Program-made: the position numbers and the translations under genes
Notes under the pieces: model-generated
What the model was told of the DNA's origin: nothing
Databases searched by the model: none
Seen by the model: the letters and a program-made list of their open reading frames with translations, nothing else
Shown: positions 37,362 through 46,424 of the stretch, in pieces
Layout of the letters: each line of letters opens with the position of its first letter
Position numbering within the stretch: the first letter of the stretch is position 1
From: G963665085 sp963665085
GTDB lineage: Bacteria > Bacteroidota > Bacteroidia > Bacteroidales > JAAAOM01
Direction: 5' to 3'
Assembly: GCA_963665085.2 (NCBI GenBank)
Contig: CAXXXS010000002.1
Location: 1,488,001 to 1,552,000 of the forward strand
DNA length: 64,000 bases

Positions 37362-37946
37362 CTACAATGAACTTAATTTCGTTCGAATATAGTTTAGAGC
37401 TGCCCTCATCTGTGTATCGACAGTATTTTCGGAGATTTCCAGTTTTTCAGAGATTTGCTTATAGGTTAATCCTTCAATCTTTCCAAGCATAAAAATTTCT
37501 TTTCTTCTGGGAGGTAACTCATCTATTATAATACTTAGGTTCTCTTTTAACTCGTTAAACTGGATGGTTTCTTCTGTAACAAATGATAAACCTGAGTTAT
37601 CTTCATACAAAAGATCAAACGTTGCCCTTCCATAAACTTCCTTTCGCAAGTACGTATTTATTTTATTTCTGGAAATACCAAAAAGATATGAAGCCATAGG
37701 CTCTCCCGTTTTTAGTGATTTACGATTATTCCAGATTGCCAGAAAAACTTCCTGAACTAATTCTTCTGCATCTTCCACAACAGAAATGTAATGATTTACA
37801 AAATTATACACCTTTTTTGAGTAAAATGTATAGAGCTTCTCAAAAGCAGACATGTCTCCTTTTTTTAATTTACTGATTTGTTTTAACTCATCAAACTCTA
37901 TCATTTTCTCGTATTGAAGATCTACATCAAATAACCATAAACACAT
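37362..37946 (-). CDS. ECF RNA polymerase sigma factor (PUL C)
   Basis: An ECF sigma factor of 194 residues, or 180 if the internal ATG at 37904 is used; the latter fits family length better because the family homology begins just after it ('LKKGDMSAFEKLYTFYSKKV'). Region 2 'EELVQEVFLAIWNNRKSL' and region 4 'LPPRRKEIFMLGKIEGLTYK', 'QISEKLEISENTVDTQ' are clear. The 152-bp gap upstream is A-rich and should hold its promoter. Confidence 0.92.
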   Translation of the reverse strand: MCLWLFDVDLQYEKMIEFDELKQISKLKKGDMSAFEKLYTFYSKKVYNFVNHYISVVEDAEELVQEVFLAIWNNRKSLKTGEPMASYLFGISRNKINTYLRKEVYGRATFDLLYEDNSGLSFVTEETIQFNELKENLSIIIDELPPRRKEIFMLGKIEGLTYKQISEKLEISENTVDTQMRAALNYIRTKLSSL

Positions 37947-38098
37947 TGAAACTTGTCAGCAATCTCTCTCTGTTCATTTAGGAGCACATAATTTACTAAT
38001 TCAAAAATAAATACTCACAAATGAAACATCAAGCAAAACTAAATAAAAGAAAACAAAAACAAACAAAAAACAAAAGCAAGTAAAAAAAAGTCTTTTTG

Positions 38099-39430
38099 CT
38101 ATTTTAGATTTTTCGAAGGAATACCATATACAGCAATTGCAGAAATTACTAAGGGTACTGAAAAGATTATAAATAATGTTGGAACAGAAAGTTCCATGTC
38201 TGATAATATCCCGAATAACAAAGGTCCCAAAATCGCACCAAAACGACCCGCACCAACAGCCATACCAATTCCTGTAGTTCTTATTTTAGTTTCATAAACC
38301 CTTGCTGTGGCAGGCCAATAACCATTAAATCCACCTTGCACTACTACTCCTATTAAAAAACTAACCATAAAAATCAAGGCATTACTTAATGGGATACTAC
38401 CATAGGCTACCATAATCACAAAAGAGATAGCAAAGAATGTAGCAATTAATTTTTTTAAATTGAATCTTGCAGCTAACCAGCCAATACCCGTGCTACCAAT
38501 AAAAGCTCCAATATTAAGAACTGTACCTACATAAGTGGATTTTTCAAATGACATTCCATAGTTATTTGCAATAGTAGGCATCCAGCTAATTAGCGTATAC
38601 ATTGTTAAAAATCCAAAGAAAATACCAATCCACAATCGTATAGTTGATTCCTTATATTCTTTCGTAAATAAATCAATAATCTTTGGTTTACTTACTTTTT
38701 TACGTTCTGGCAAACTATCAAGTTTTTGATGCCCCGTTCTATGCAAATAATTATTTATCTTTTTTAAAGCTCCTTTAGGTTGATGATACCAGAGATATTC
38801 AGCAGACTCAGGCATAAAGAAGATAATCATTATCAACATTAATCCTGAAATTATACCAGCGGATAGATATGCAGAACGCCAGCCAAATTCCGGAACTACC
38901 CAAGCTGTAAAAAATCCCATAAATATCGCTCCAATAGGCCAACCTGCCTGCACAAAACCAACAGCCAGATCTTTCCTTTTATTATTCGAAAATTCAGTTG
39001 CCAGAGCAGCCATCGTTGGTAATAATCCACCAACACCTAAACCGGATATTAATCGTAAAAAAAGTAATTGATTAAAAGATGTAACAAAATAAGATAATAT
39101 CATACCTGCTGTCTCAACGGTAATAGCAAGGATAAATAATTTACGCCTACCTATACGGTCTGCTAATGGAGCAATAAAAAGACACCCCAATGTCATTCCG
39201 GCCAGACCAAGACTAAAAATATAGCCTTGCTCAGTAGCGGTTAAACCCCATTCACTCATAATTTCAGGTGCAGTATAAGAAACAACAAAAATATCAATGC
39301 CATCATTCATATTAAGAACAAAACACATGATAACAATTAAAACCTGAAAGACACTCATCGGACTTTCCGAAATTATTTTTCTTATCGTATTATCCGATAC
39401 ACCATCTGAAACGGGTACATTATTTTTCAT
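38099..39430 (-). CDS. MFS transporter, aromatic-acid/H+ symporter-like
   Basis: A 443-residue major-facilitator protein with about 12 hydrophobic segments. The N-terminal motif 'NDGIDIFVVSYTAPEI' carries the D-G-x-D signature of the aromatic acid:H+ symporter group, and 'LADRIGRRKLFIL' is the conserved MFS loop 2-3 motif. Sugar porters share this fold, so a sugar such as fucose is also possible. It is the last gene of the fucose-type cassette, 6 bp after the dehydrogenase. With many putative feruloyl esterases nearby, moving hydroxycinnamates is attractive, but this is inference. Confidence 0.82.
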   Translation of the reverse strand: MKNNVPVSDGVSDNTIRKIISESPMSVFQVLIVIMCFVLNMNDGIDIFVVSYTAPEIMSEWGLTATEQGYIFSLGLAGMTLGCLFIAPLADRIGRRKLFILAITVETAGMILSYFVTSFNQLLFLRLISGLGVGGLLPTMAALATEFSNNKRKDLAVGFVQAGWPIGAIFMGFFTAWVVPEFGWRSAYLSAGIISGLMLIMIIFFMPESAEYLWYHQPKGALKKINNYLHRTGHQKLDSLPERKKVSKPKIIDLFTKEYKESTIRLWIGIFFGFLTMYTLISWMPTIANNYGMSFEKSTYVGTVLNIGAFIGSTGIGWLAARFNLKKLIATFFAISFVIMVAYGSIPLSNALIFMVSFLIGVVVQGGFNGYWPATARVYETKIRTTGIGMAVGAGRFGAILGPLLFGILSDMELSVPTLFIIFSVPLVISAIAVYGIPSKNLK

Positions 39431-39436
39431 AGTTAA

Positions 39437-40453
39437 TTAGTTTATGCGTATTACAATTTTACTTTCTTTTCCTGTGCTGGCTAATTCTAATGCTGCTTGT
39501 AAATCCTTCAAAGGAAAGTAATTGGTTATAATAAATCCGGGAGCTATTTTCTCTGAATTAATAAGTTGAATAACCCGTTTAAAGTCAAATGGATGTTCAT
39601 AGATCAATGAGAAATTTATACGGACTCCTGTTTTACATGTATCAAAGGGTATAAAAGTAGCAGGCTTTGCTGACAATCCCAGTAACACAACTTCTGCTCC
39701 GTGAGGTGCAGATTGTATTGCTATTGTTGCAGTTTTTTCAGAACCTGCACACTCGAATATTGTATAGATATTTTCCTCTTCACAAATCTTCTTTAGCTCA
39801 GAACTCCCCATCATCTCAGATGCGTCATTATTTATATCTATTGCTCCTTGTTTTATTGTTTGTCGCACTTTATCCTTAACAGGATCCGACACAAACACCC
39901 TATATCCAAGAGCTAAAGCCACGTGCGCAACAAGTAATCCAATTGCACCTAATCCAATAACTAATATCGTGTCCCCGGGTTTTGCCCCTGAACGCATTAA
40001 CGCGGAATAAGCTACCGTTACAGGTTCAATAGTAACTGCATCTTCATTAGAGATTGAAGAAGGTAAAAAGTGTGCAAATTCAGCAGGAACAACAACATAT
40101 TCTGCAAAACATCCATGCTCGGAAACACCAATTATTCGTTTATTTCTACATACATGACTTCGACCAGAAATGCATTCGGTACAAATCCTACAAGGAATAT
40201 TCGGCTCAATAACTACACGCTCTCCTTTTCTTTGCGAACTGACCTCTTCTCCTGTTTTCTCAATAAAGCCTATACCTTCATGACCTGCAACCAATAAATT
40301 ATTCGCTTCTCTCCCTTTATTGAAAAGATGCACATCTGAACCACAAATCCCCGTCATCGACAATTTGACCAGAACCTCATTTTTACCCGGTTCCGGCATA
40401 TTGGACTCATTGATTTTTATAGTTTTAGGTTCTGAAATTAGAGCTTGTATCAT
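39437..40453 (-). CDS. Zinc-dependent medium-chain alcohol/sugar dehydrogenase
   Basis: A 338-residue cytoplasmic dehydrogenase of the medium-chain family. Catalytic zinc ligands Cys37 ('GICGSD'), His58 and Glu59 ('GHE') and Glu143; structural zinc cysteines 88, 91, 94 and 102; nucleotide-binding turn 'VIGLGAIGLL' (~165-174). Relatives oxidise sorbitol, threonine, galactitol-phosphate or L-fucose- and L-rhamnose-type sugars. Next to fucose isomerase and fuculokinase it may oxidise a sugar or reduce lactaldehyde, but the substrate is unknown. It shares an operon with the MFS gene. Confidence 0.85.
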   Translation of the reverse strand: MIQALISEPKTIKINESNMPEPGKNEVLVKLSMTGICGSDVHLFNKGREANNLLVAGHEGIGFIEKTGEEVSSQRKGERVVIEPNIPCRICTECISGRSHVCRNKRIIGVSEHGCFAEYVVVPAEFAHFLPSSISNEDAVTIEPVTVAYSALMRSGAKPGDTILVIGLGAIGLLVAHVALALGYRVFVSDPVKDKVRQTIKQGAIDINNDASEMMGSSELKKICEEENIYTIFECAGSEKTATIAIQSAPHGAEVVLLGLSAKPATFIPFDTCKTGVRINFSLIYEHPFDFKRVIQLINSEKIAPGFIITNYFPLKDLQAALELASTGKESKIVIRIN

Positions 40454-40524
40454 ATTCTTTTTATCGTTATAAAAATTTCTAAAGATAAAAAGATATTACA
40501 GAACATGAATTATTTTTTATTTTT

Positions 40525-40695
40525 CCTAAAATCCGCAGGTGAAATTCACGAACCGCTGAGTGCGCAGAGGTTTCGCAGAGAAAACTTCACCCAAATGGGT
40601 GAAGGAAAATTAACTTTATTGAGCTCTTCCTTTGTCCTCGGTTCGTGCTTATTGGCGTGATTAACATTTTTATAAAAAGACTTGCGGATTTAAGG
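40525..40695. repeat. Inverted-repeat element overlapping the fuculokinase stop codon
   Basis: A ~170-bp stretch bounded by inverted ends CCTaaaATCCGCA ... TGCGGATttAAGG, with a second inner pair CACGAACCG ... CGGTTCGTG and a 'CGCTGAGTGCGCAGAGG' segment. The right end covers the stop codon of the kinase gene (40690-40692). It fills most of the 236-bp gap before the dehydrogenase start and looks like a mobile, palindromic intergenic repeat unrelated to the MITE-like family. It has no coding content. Confidence 0.65.
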
Positions 40696-42165
40696 TAATT
40701 TAAAATTGATGTACTTTTCATAAAGCTCATTATATACCTCCGTGTCTTTCGAAGGATTTATAATTTGAGGATTGTAATCAATAAAATCTCTGGCTTCTTC
40801 TGGAGACTTAAATAATCCGGCACTGGCAAAAACAAACATCGCAGCACCTAAAACCGTAGTTTCTTTTTGTTCAATAATTTCAATTGGTAAGTTACACACA
40901 TCTGCACGTAGCTGATTCCACAGCATATTTTTAGAACCTCCTCCCACGCATATTATTTTTTCAGCTTTAAAATTACCAGCAACCTCTAGTGCTTCCAATC
41001 CTTCTCTCAGCCTGTAGCACAAACTTTCTAGTAAAGCCCTGTATATTTCTGATCGATGCGTGTTAATAGTCAAACCACTTATTACACCACCTGAATCATT
41101 GCCCGAATCATTATAAAAAGCAGGATTTATCTGTAGGTTATGTTGTCCTGGTTTAATCAAGCTAGCTTCTTTAATCATCAGTTCATACAATTCATCTCCT
41201 GTATACTGATTATAAAAATTCGTAGCAAACCACTCTAAAATTCCTGATGCTAACCAGTTTTGCCCGATATTAAACTTCCCTTTTTGAGCATCTTTTTCCG
41301 TTGTTAAACACTGAGTTAACTCATCATTCGTTGCCTTAAAAGCATCACTCCTGGCCATTAATATCTCCCACGTACCTGAATTTAACACAGCCTGATTAAG
41401 ACTTGCCCCTGAACCAAAAATTGCAAACTGTGTATCATGTCCACCAAAAAAAACAGGTATTCCTTCCTGAATCCCACATTGCTTATGAGCCTCTTTTGTA
41501 ACAGTTCCGGCCTGAGCTCCTGATGGCGCAATTTCACCAAATATTGAAGCATCAATACCAATCGTGTCACAGATTTCCGTAGAAATTTTTTCTGCTTCAA
41601 TATCCAGCATCATGGATGTGCCAGACATCGTTATATCGTTTTGCATAACACCACTCAGCTTTTTAATCAATAACGATGGAAAGAACAGAAATCGATAAGC
41701 TGATTCTAAGAGTTCCGGTTTATTTTCTTTTAGCCAGATAAATTTATTAATGGTATTAAATGAATAAGGATACACTCCACTTATTGAATACAATTTTTCA
41801 AGGGGAATATAATTTCCTATCGATTCCATTATTTTTTCTGTCCGCTTGCACTGCCAGGAAATAACAGGATAAAGCATCTCTCCTGGCCTATCAACCAAAG
41901 TCCCATCTACGCCAAATGTTGTAACTGTAACACCTGCAACTCGTTCTATTTCAATTTCAGAAATAACTTCTTGAGAAGCTTCACATAAATCTGACCATAT
42001 TTTGTCAATATCCCAAATAAGCCCTTCAGGATAAAATGGATCAGGATATGTTGAATTTTTGAATGACTTTGAAGCTAAAATATTTCCATCAATACCAATA
42101 GCTATAACCCGGACATTGGTTGCTCCGCAGTCAAACACAATGGCTATATCTTTTTTGTTTGACAT
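40690..42165 (-). CDS. fucK: L-fuculokinase (FGGY family)
   Basis: A 491-residue FGGY carbohydrate kinase that phosphorylates L-fuculose, and often D-ribulose, at C1. It closely follows Escherichia coli FucK in my memory of that sequence: 'FDCGATNVRVIAI' (11-23, phosphate loop), 'VTTFGVDGTLVDRPGEMLYP', 'NDITMSGTSMMLDI', 'FFGGHDTQFAIFGSGA' with probable catalytic base Asp244, and 'LNSGTWEILM'. It lies downstream of the isomerase in pathway order. No L-fuculose-1-phosphate aldolase is in the window, so the pathway is completed elsewhere or the kinase acts on another sugar. Confidence 0.88.
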   Translation of the reverse strand: MSNKKDIAIVFDCGATNVRVIAIGIDGNILASKSFKNSTYPDPFYPEGLIWDIDKIWSDLCEASQEVISEIEIERVAGVTVTTFGVDGTLVDRPGEMLYPVISWQCKRTEKIMESIGNYIPLEKLYSISGVYPYSFNTINKFIWLKENKPELLESAYRFLFFPSLLIKKLSGVMQNDITMSGTSMMLDIEAEKISTEICDTIGIDASIFGEIAPSGAQAGTVTKEAHKQCGIQEGIPVFFGGHDTQFAIFGSGASLNQAVLNSGTWEILMARSDAFKATNDELTQCLTTEKDAQKGKFNIGQNWLASGILEWFATNFYNQYTGDELYELMIKEASLIKPGQHNLQINPAFYNDSGNDSGGVISGLTINTHRSEIYRALLESLCYRLREGLEALEVAGNFKAEKIICVGGGSKNMLWNQLRADVCNLPIEIIEQKETTVLGAAMFVFASAGLFKSPEEARDFIDYNPQIINPSKDTEVYNELYEKYINFKLP

Positions 42166-42215
42166 CGTGTAATAAAATTAATTACCTAAAATCACTGAAA
42201 TTTAGTTTAATAATT

Positions 42216-42325
42216 GAGGTTGTACAAAAAGTTAGTCTTTTAAAACGAATCCATTCCCAACTTCGCTCGAACTGACCTTGTTAATCTGTTAACTGCCACA
42301 TTGAGCTAAGTCGAGATGTCTTCTA
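42216..42325. repeat. Imperfect inverted repeat in the fucI-fucK gap
   Basis: In the 195-bp gap the strings ACTTCGCTCGAACTGAC (~42260) and, inverted, ACTTAGCTCAATGTGG (~42297-42312) form an imperfect palindrome of a type common between genes in Bacteroidota. A preceding 'AGGTTGTACAAAAAGTTAG' resembles one end of the MITE-like elements. Probably a decayed repeat; no gene is visible. Confidence 0.4.
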
Positions 42326-42360
42326 TTAATTAACTAATCTATATCGTTTCATAAATACAA

Positions 42361-44085
42361 TTAAAATCCTTTAACAAGCATTCTTTTTGCACTACTCTCT
42401 CCTCCATTTATCAAATGTAAAAGAGGCATTGGTCTGTCTTCACCCTCAATAAATCCAGAACGAGCCTGCCATGGAGCAACAGATAAAACACTTGTTAAAT
42501 CCATCCAATATTGCAAAGTGGATGGTTTTAATCCCCAAATCATATGAAAATGATTTGCTGGTGCATATTGCTTGTATTCAGCCATTGTAGCATATTTGGG
42601 CACAACCCAGGTATGTGGCCATGTAACATTTGAACTATTTGCTACAAAATCAGCAAGATTTTTAGGTAGATCAACCGTTGATGCCTCATCCCAAACCATG
42701 CTAAACATACCGTTCAATTCGCTGTAGGTTAACCTTGCAGCTACACCATTAATACCTCCAGGCGAAACAAAAGCCACACTATTACCTCCTCCGGGGAAAT
42801 AATACATCTCTGCAGCTGGCATACTTACTCTGCTTAAAATATCTTTTGCACTTGCACCAGGTTTTGCTGCCCAGTTAAGACTTGCTGATCCTGAATTATC
42901 ACCATCAACAATACCTTTTTTAGCCCAAAGCTCATCTCCTGTAACATCAACACCTAATTCTTTTGCTTTTTTAACCAATTCATCAGGTTCCCAAACTTTT
43001 CTAAAATCCATAAATAATGGCGGATTACCCCCTGTCATCCAATTCATAAATAACATGGTAAGCACTCCCTGCATATCGGCTTCAGTTCCAAAAGGTATAG
43101 CAGCTTTCGGTCCATTGTGATCAAATGTTGAGTTGAACAACGATTCTGCCAGATCACATATAGGAAGAGGAATAGCTCGGGAATCGCTCCCCCACTCCAG
43201 CTGATTCATAAAAGCTCCACCTACTGCGTTATACTGCTCTAACAAATCCCGCATAATTAAATACATGGCTAAAGACTGATCAAGTTTCTCTGATGCATTT
43301 TCCAGGGATAAATCGACACGATCCCCCATATTCTCCATTACCCATTCGCGAAGCCTTTTTAACTCATCTTTGTCGTAAGATTCTTTTCGAAGCATATCTG
43401 CCAGGAGTTTCATATCTAAGCGGGTGACTTCTAATCCAAAAGTTTTTCTTGTTGCATTAACATGTGTCAAGGCTGTTTCCATACCCATAGAATCATGACC
43501 AAAACAAACAATACGTCTCCCTTTTAATCCAACAAAGGTTAATGCCGCATAACACCAATCGGTAAGTGCAGTTATTGTTTCTTCTTTAATTTTAGGTTTC
43601 AAACCCGTATCATCCCACGATCCAACATTTAAATGAGTTAATCGTCCAGACTGTGCAAAAGCTCCATTTACAGCATGCGCAAATACTACTCCTGGTTTTG
43701 GAGCACTGTTACCGCATGTTATATTTAAGGGCATTTCTTTGGGGAAATGCGCCATTAAACTCATTAATGTTAATTGAGGGTAAGCCCAGGAATCCGGAGT
43801 ACAAATTATAACATCTACACCGGCATCCTTAAATTGACGGGCAACAATGTCAGCCTGCTGTTCTCCATCAATTAGAACCGTTGAATAAACGACATTAACA
43901 GGCTCCCCTGAAGGCATTTTTACACGAGTAGTCAACTCTTCTGCAATCATGCCAATAATATTAACTGTTCTATCTCTTGCTTCCTGATCAATTCGAGGAT
44001 CGCTCGCAGCACAAACACCAAAAGTTACAACTTTATTTACACCATTAGCTAATTCGTTTGGTAACTGTAATGCTTTATTTTCCAT
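42361..44085 (-). CDS. fucI: L-fucose isomerase
   Basis: A 574-residue cytoplasmic isomerase (L-fucose to L-fuculose; relatives also take D-arabinose and L-galactose). I use the ATG at 44085; a longer frame adds 16 unrelated residues. Family landmarks: 'MGMETA' in the substrate domain, the Mn-ligand region 'FGTEADMQG' (Glu), 'FMDFRKVW' (Asp) and 'PANHFHMIWG' (His), which line up with the metal ligands of the E. coli enzyme. Overall similarity to E. coli FucI is modest, so true substrate preference is open. It is the first gene of the cassette, 121 bp from the divergent AraC gene. Confidence 0.85.
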   Translation of the reverse strand: MENKALQLPNELANGVNKVVTFGVCAASDPRIDQEARDRTVNIIGMIAEELTTRVKMPSGEPVNVVYSTVLIDGEQQADIVARQFKDAGVDVIICTPDSWAYPQLTLMSLMAHFPKEMPLNITCGNSAPKPGVVFAHAVNGAFAQSGRLTHLNVGSWDDTGLKPKIKEETITALTDWCYAALTFVGLKGRRIVCFGHDSMGMETALTHVNATRKTFGLEVTRLDMKLLADMLRKESYDKDELKRLREWVMENMGDRVDLSLENASEKLDQSLAMYLIMRDLLEQYNAVGGAFMNQLEWGSDSRAIPLPICDLAESLFNSTFDHNGPKAAIPFGTEADMQGVLTMLFMNWMTGGNPPLFMDFRKVWEPDELVKKAKELGVDVTGDELWAKKGIVDGDNSGSASLNWAAKPGASAKDILSRVSMPAAEMYYFPGGGNSVAFVSPGGINGVAARLTYSELNGMFSMVWDEASTVDLPKNLADFVANSSNVTWPHTWVVPKYATMAEYKQYAPANHFHMIWGLKPSTLQYWMDLTSVLSVAPWQARSGFIEGEDRPMPLLHLINGGESSAKRMLVKGF

Positions 44086-44206
44086 TTTATATGTTCTTAA
44101 TTCAATAATTAAACCTATTCTATAAAAACACAAAATTGGTGTAAGAACACAACAATTTAAATGTTTACAATACGTAAATTTGTGTCTATTTTAAACATCT
44201 CCCCAA

Positions 44207-45115
44207 ATGAATACTATTTATAAAATGCCCGATAAGGGTGATCCTTCTGATGTTCTACAGCTTTTCCCCAAATATAACTTACAATTACTTTGTTGTCGAT
44301 ATTGGCTTTTAGAAAACTGGGAATTCAGAGAATTATCATATCCTTACTGGCGGATCTATATCAACGACCAACCCGGGGCAAGCATAAAACACAATAATAC
44401 TACGGTAAATCTCTCACCAGACAAGTTTATAGTTATTGCTCCAAACACTTCCTATTCAAGTCAACTATTTGATAACGCAATTCCTGTAAGTGGATATTGC
44501 TTAAATGGCCAACGACTGAATTATGAGAATATAGAATCAGAGTCAAAATCAAAAAATACAATACAGCACCTTTTTTTACACTTTAATCTTGGAATTCCTT
44601 ATGATAATATTTCTCCTGGCATATATGAATTTAGTCTAACGTCGCATTTAAAGGACAAACTAACTATTATAAAACAACATTTGATGGTTGAGAATGCTCA
44701 CTTCAACTTTTATACTGTACTTACCATACATTCCCTTATCAGCGACTTATTATCTAAAATACCTGGGAATAACTGGGACTTACTCTCAAACGATTATCGC
44801 ATTATTGATGTCCTCAACTTTATTGAGAATAATCTGGATAGTAACCTTTCAAATGAAATATTAGCCGAAAAGACACACTTAGCAACCAATGCTTTTACCC
44901 GATTATTTAAACAGGAAGTAGGATTTCCACCTCAGCAATATGTAAAAAAGAAAAAAATTGACAAAGCATGTGTGCTGTTACACCATTTTGATTTTTCTAT
45001 AGAAAAAATTTCGAAAGACACAGGATTTGCAGACCGTTATCATTTTTCAAAAATCTTTAAACATGTAACAGGATTATCACCGGCAAAATACAGGAAGGAG
45101 TTTGTTGTAAGTTAG
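44207..45115 (+). CDS. AraC-family transcriptional regulator
   Basis: A 302-residue regulator and the only supported plus-strand gene here. The C-terminal ~100 residues carry two helix-turn-helix motifs ('LSNEILAEKTHLATNAFTRL', 'FSIEKISKDTGFADRYHFSK') and the AraC tail 'GLSPAKYRKEF'. The N-terminal ~190 residues form a presumed ligand-binding domain ('DKFIVIAPNTSYSSQL'). It diverges from fucI across a 121-bp AT-rich gap, so it very likely controls the fucI-fucK-dehydrogenase-MFS cassette, perhaps in response to the sugar. No operator could be identified. Confidence 0.9.
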   Translation: MNTIYKMPDKGDPSDVLQLFPKYNLQLLCCRYWLLENWEFRELSYPYWRIYINDQPGASIKHNNTTVNLSPDKFIVIAPNTSYSSQLFDNAIPVSGYCLNGQRLNYENIESESKSKNTIQHLFLHFNLGIPYDNISPGIYEFSLTSHLKDKLTIIKQHLMVENAHFNFYTVLTIHSLISDLLSKIPGNNWDLLSNDYRIIDVLNFIENNLDSNLSNEILAEKTHLATNAFTRLFKQEVGFPPQQYVKKKKIDKACVLLHHFDFSIEKISKDTGFADRYHFSKIFKHVTGLSPAKYRKEFVVS

Positions 45116-45188
45116 AAATTACGTTCGAAATTTATTTCTTTCATTTACTAAATTAACTGTTTGACTTACCAAACATTTTCCAATAAAT

Positions 45189-45226
45189 ATTGAATTAGTG
45201 TTTGGTATACCAAACACTAATTCAAT
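45189..45226. repeat. Perfect 38-bp palindrome between convergent genes
   Basis: The arms ATTGAATTAGTGTTTGGTA and TACCAAACACTAATTCAAT are exact reverse complements of 19 bp with no spacer. A further 'TACCAAACA' half-copy lies upstream near 45164. It stands in the 327-bp gap between the AraC gene (plus) and the MBL-fold gene (minus). It could be a bidirectional terminator, though no T-tract follows, or a protein-binding or recombination site. The rest of the gap contains only a doubtful 67-codon frame (45222-45425). Confidence 0.85.
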
Positions 45227-45442
45227 TTAAATATAATTGTTTGATGTAACAATCATTTACACAAAGGCGAAGCAAACGGAAATTTTCTTTAAGAAAAAAA
45301 CAGACTCTTTTATAGCAGGCATAGAAAACACCTTTTTTAGTTTTGGTTAACACTTTACATCTCGGTCTCCTCACTCCAGGATACTGAAGCAGGAAACCAA
45401 GGCATCTTGTTAATACTTTTGACATAAGTTGAATGTACTTAC

Positions 45443-46381
45443 CTAATTTTTCATTGAGTCAACATATTTCTCTGCGGCTTCATCATTCCAGGAAATAGTA
45501 GCAGTTTTGTATTTAAAATTTGTATTAAGAAATGAAATAAAAGTAGACATTTCCTCTTTTTTTGCTGTTCCTTTACCCATTTCAACGATTAAAGCCTGCA
45601 TATCGTAAATGTATTGAGAAGTAAGTTCTCCCAACTCTTTTCCTTGCCAGAAGTGTCCTCCGTAAATTCTCAATTTATTAAGATTGATATTTCTTGAAGG
45701 ATTTTCAATGTATTCTATTAGTTTGTCTATTGACTCTTTATACGTATAAAAGCTCTCTTCATTGAACAACCACACACCCGTACCAGAACCAATTGCATCT
45801 CCGGTAAATACTAAATCATTATCCTTTAAAAAGAATAAAGTCGAATGAGCAGTATGTCCTGGAACTTCAGTAGTGTTAATTTCAAAGCCTCCTCCTAAAT
45901 CCATTGAACCATTCAAATCAAAATAAGTAGTTCTCTTAGCTGGAAAAATATCCATCCCTTCAAATTCAGCTTTAGGAAGCCAAAATGTAACTTTCTGGTC
46001 ATCAACAAATGCAGGAAGCATTCCAAGGTGATCCCCGTGTTTATGCGTAACTGTTATAAAAAATTGTTTTCCTCCAACTCTTTCATAGACAAGAGAACGT
46101 AATGACTCTGTTGCTGTAGTATCCCATTTTACATCGTTGGAAAGATCAATAAGCAAAGCTTTTTCTTTACCTACAATCAAATACATATCCGAACAATTAT
46201 TCATACTTACTGCCTGTCCATCATCACCTATAACAGAACCAGGAGGATTGCTATCATTGCCGTCTTCAATGTGGTATACATTGTTTGCTATTGGCGTTAC
46301 GGTGTATGGCCCAATCTGAACAGAATTAGCATTAATTCCTAAAACTGTAATAAAAAGAAAAAAAGAAAATAATCTTATCAT
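45443..46381 (-). CDS. Secreted metallo-beta-lactamase-fold hydrolase
   Basis: A 312-residue exported protein with a signal peptide ending 'GINANS'. The di-metal site is intact: HxHxDH at 113-118 ('THKHGDH'), His176 in 'VPGHTAHS', Asp195 in 'FTGDAIG' and His243 in 'YGGHFW'. This superfamily includes lactonases, thioesterases, sulfatases and beta-lactamases. A lactone or ester substrate would suit the neighbourhood. It lies 43 bp downstream of the TAXI-type binding protein, probably in one operon with it. Confidence 0.85.
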   Translation of the reverse strand: MIRLFSFFLFITVLGINANSVQIGPYTVTPIANNVYHIEDGNDSNPPGSVIGDDGQAVSMNNCSDMYLIVGKEKALLIDLSNDVKWDTTATESLRSLVYERVGGKQFFITVTHKHGDHLGMLPAFVDDQKVTFWLPKAEFEGMDIFPAKRTTYFDLNGSMDLGGGFEINTTEVPGHTAHSTLFFLKDNDLVFTGDAIGSGTGVWLFNEESFYTYKESIDKLIEYIENPSRNINLNKLRIYGGHFWQGKELGELTSQYIYDMQALIVEMGKGTAKKEEMSTFISFLNTNFKYKTATISWNDEAAEKYVDSMKN

Positions 46382-46424
46382 AACATTAGTTTGTTAAAGT
46401 TTTTAAGTGTATAATCACTACTTG

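Noticed and set aside
44134..44206. A TAAATTTG string (44175-44182) resembling the -7 box of Bacteroidota promoters for the AraC gene.
   Set aside because: No TTTG box at the right distance upstream, so one weak half-match is not enough to call a promoter.
45222..45425. A 67-codon reading frame on the minus strand between the palindrome and the MBL-fold gene.
   Set aside because: Basic, cysteine- and leucine-rich composition, no recognisable domain, and its end falls inside the palindrome. It looks like a chance frame; no support for a real gene.
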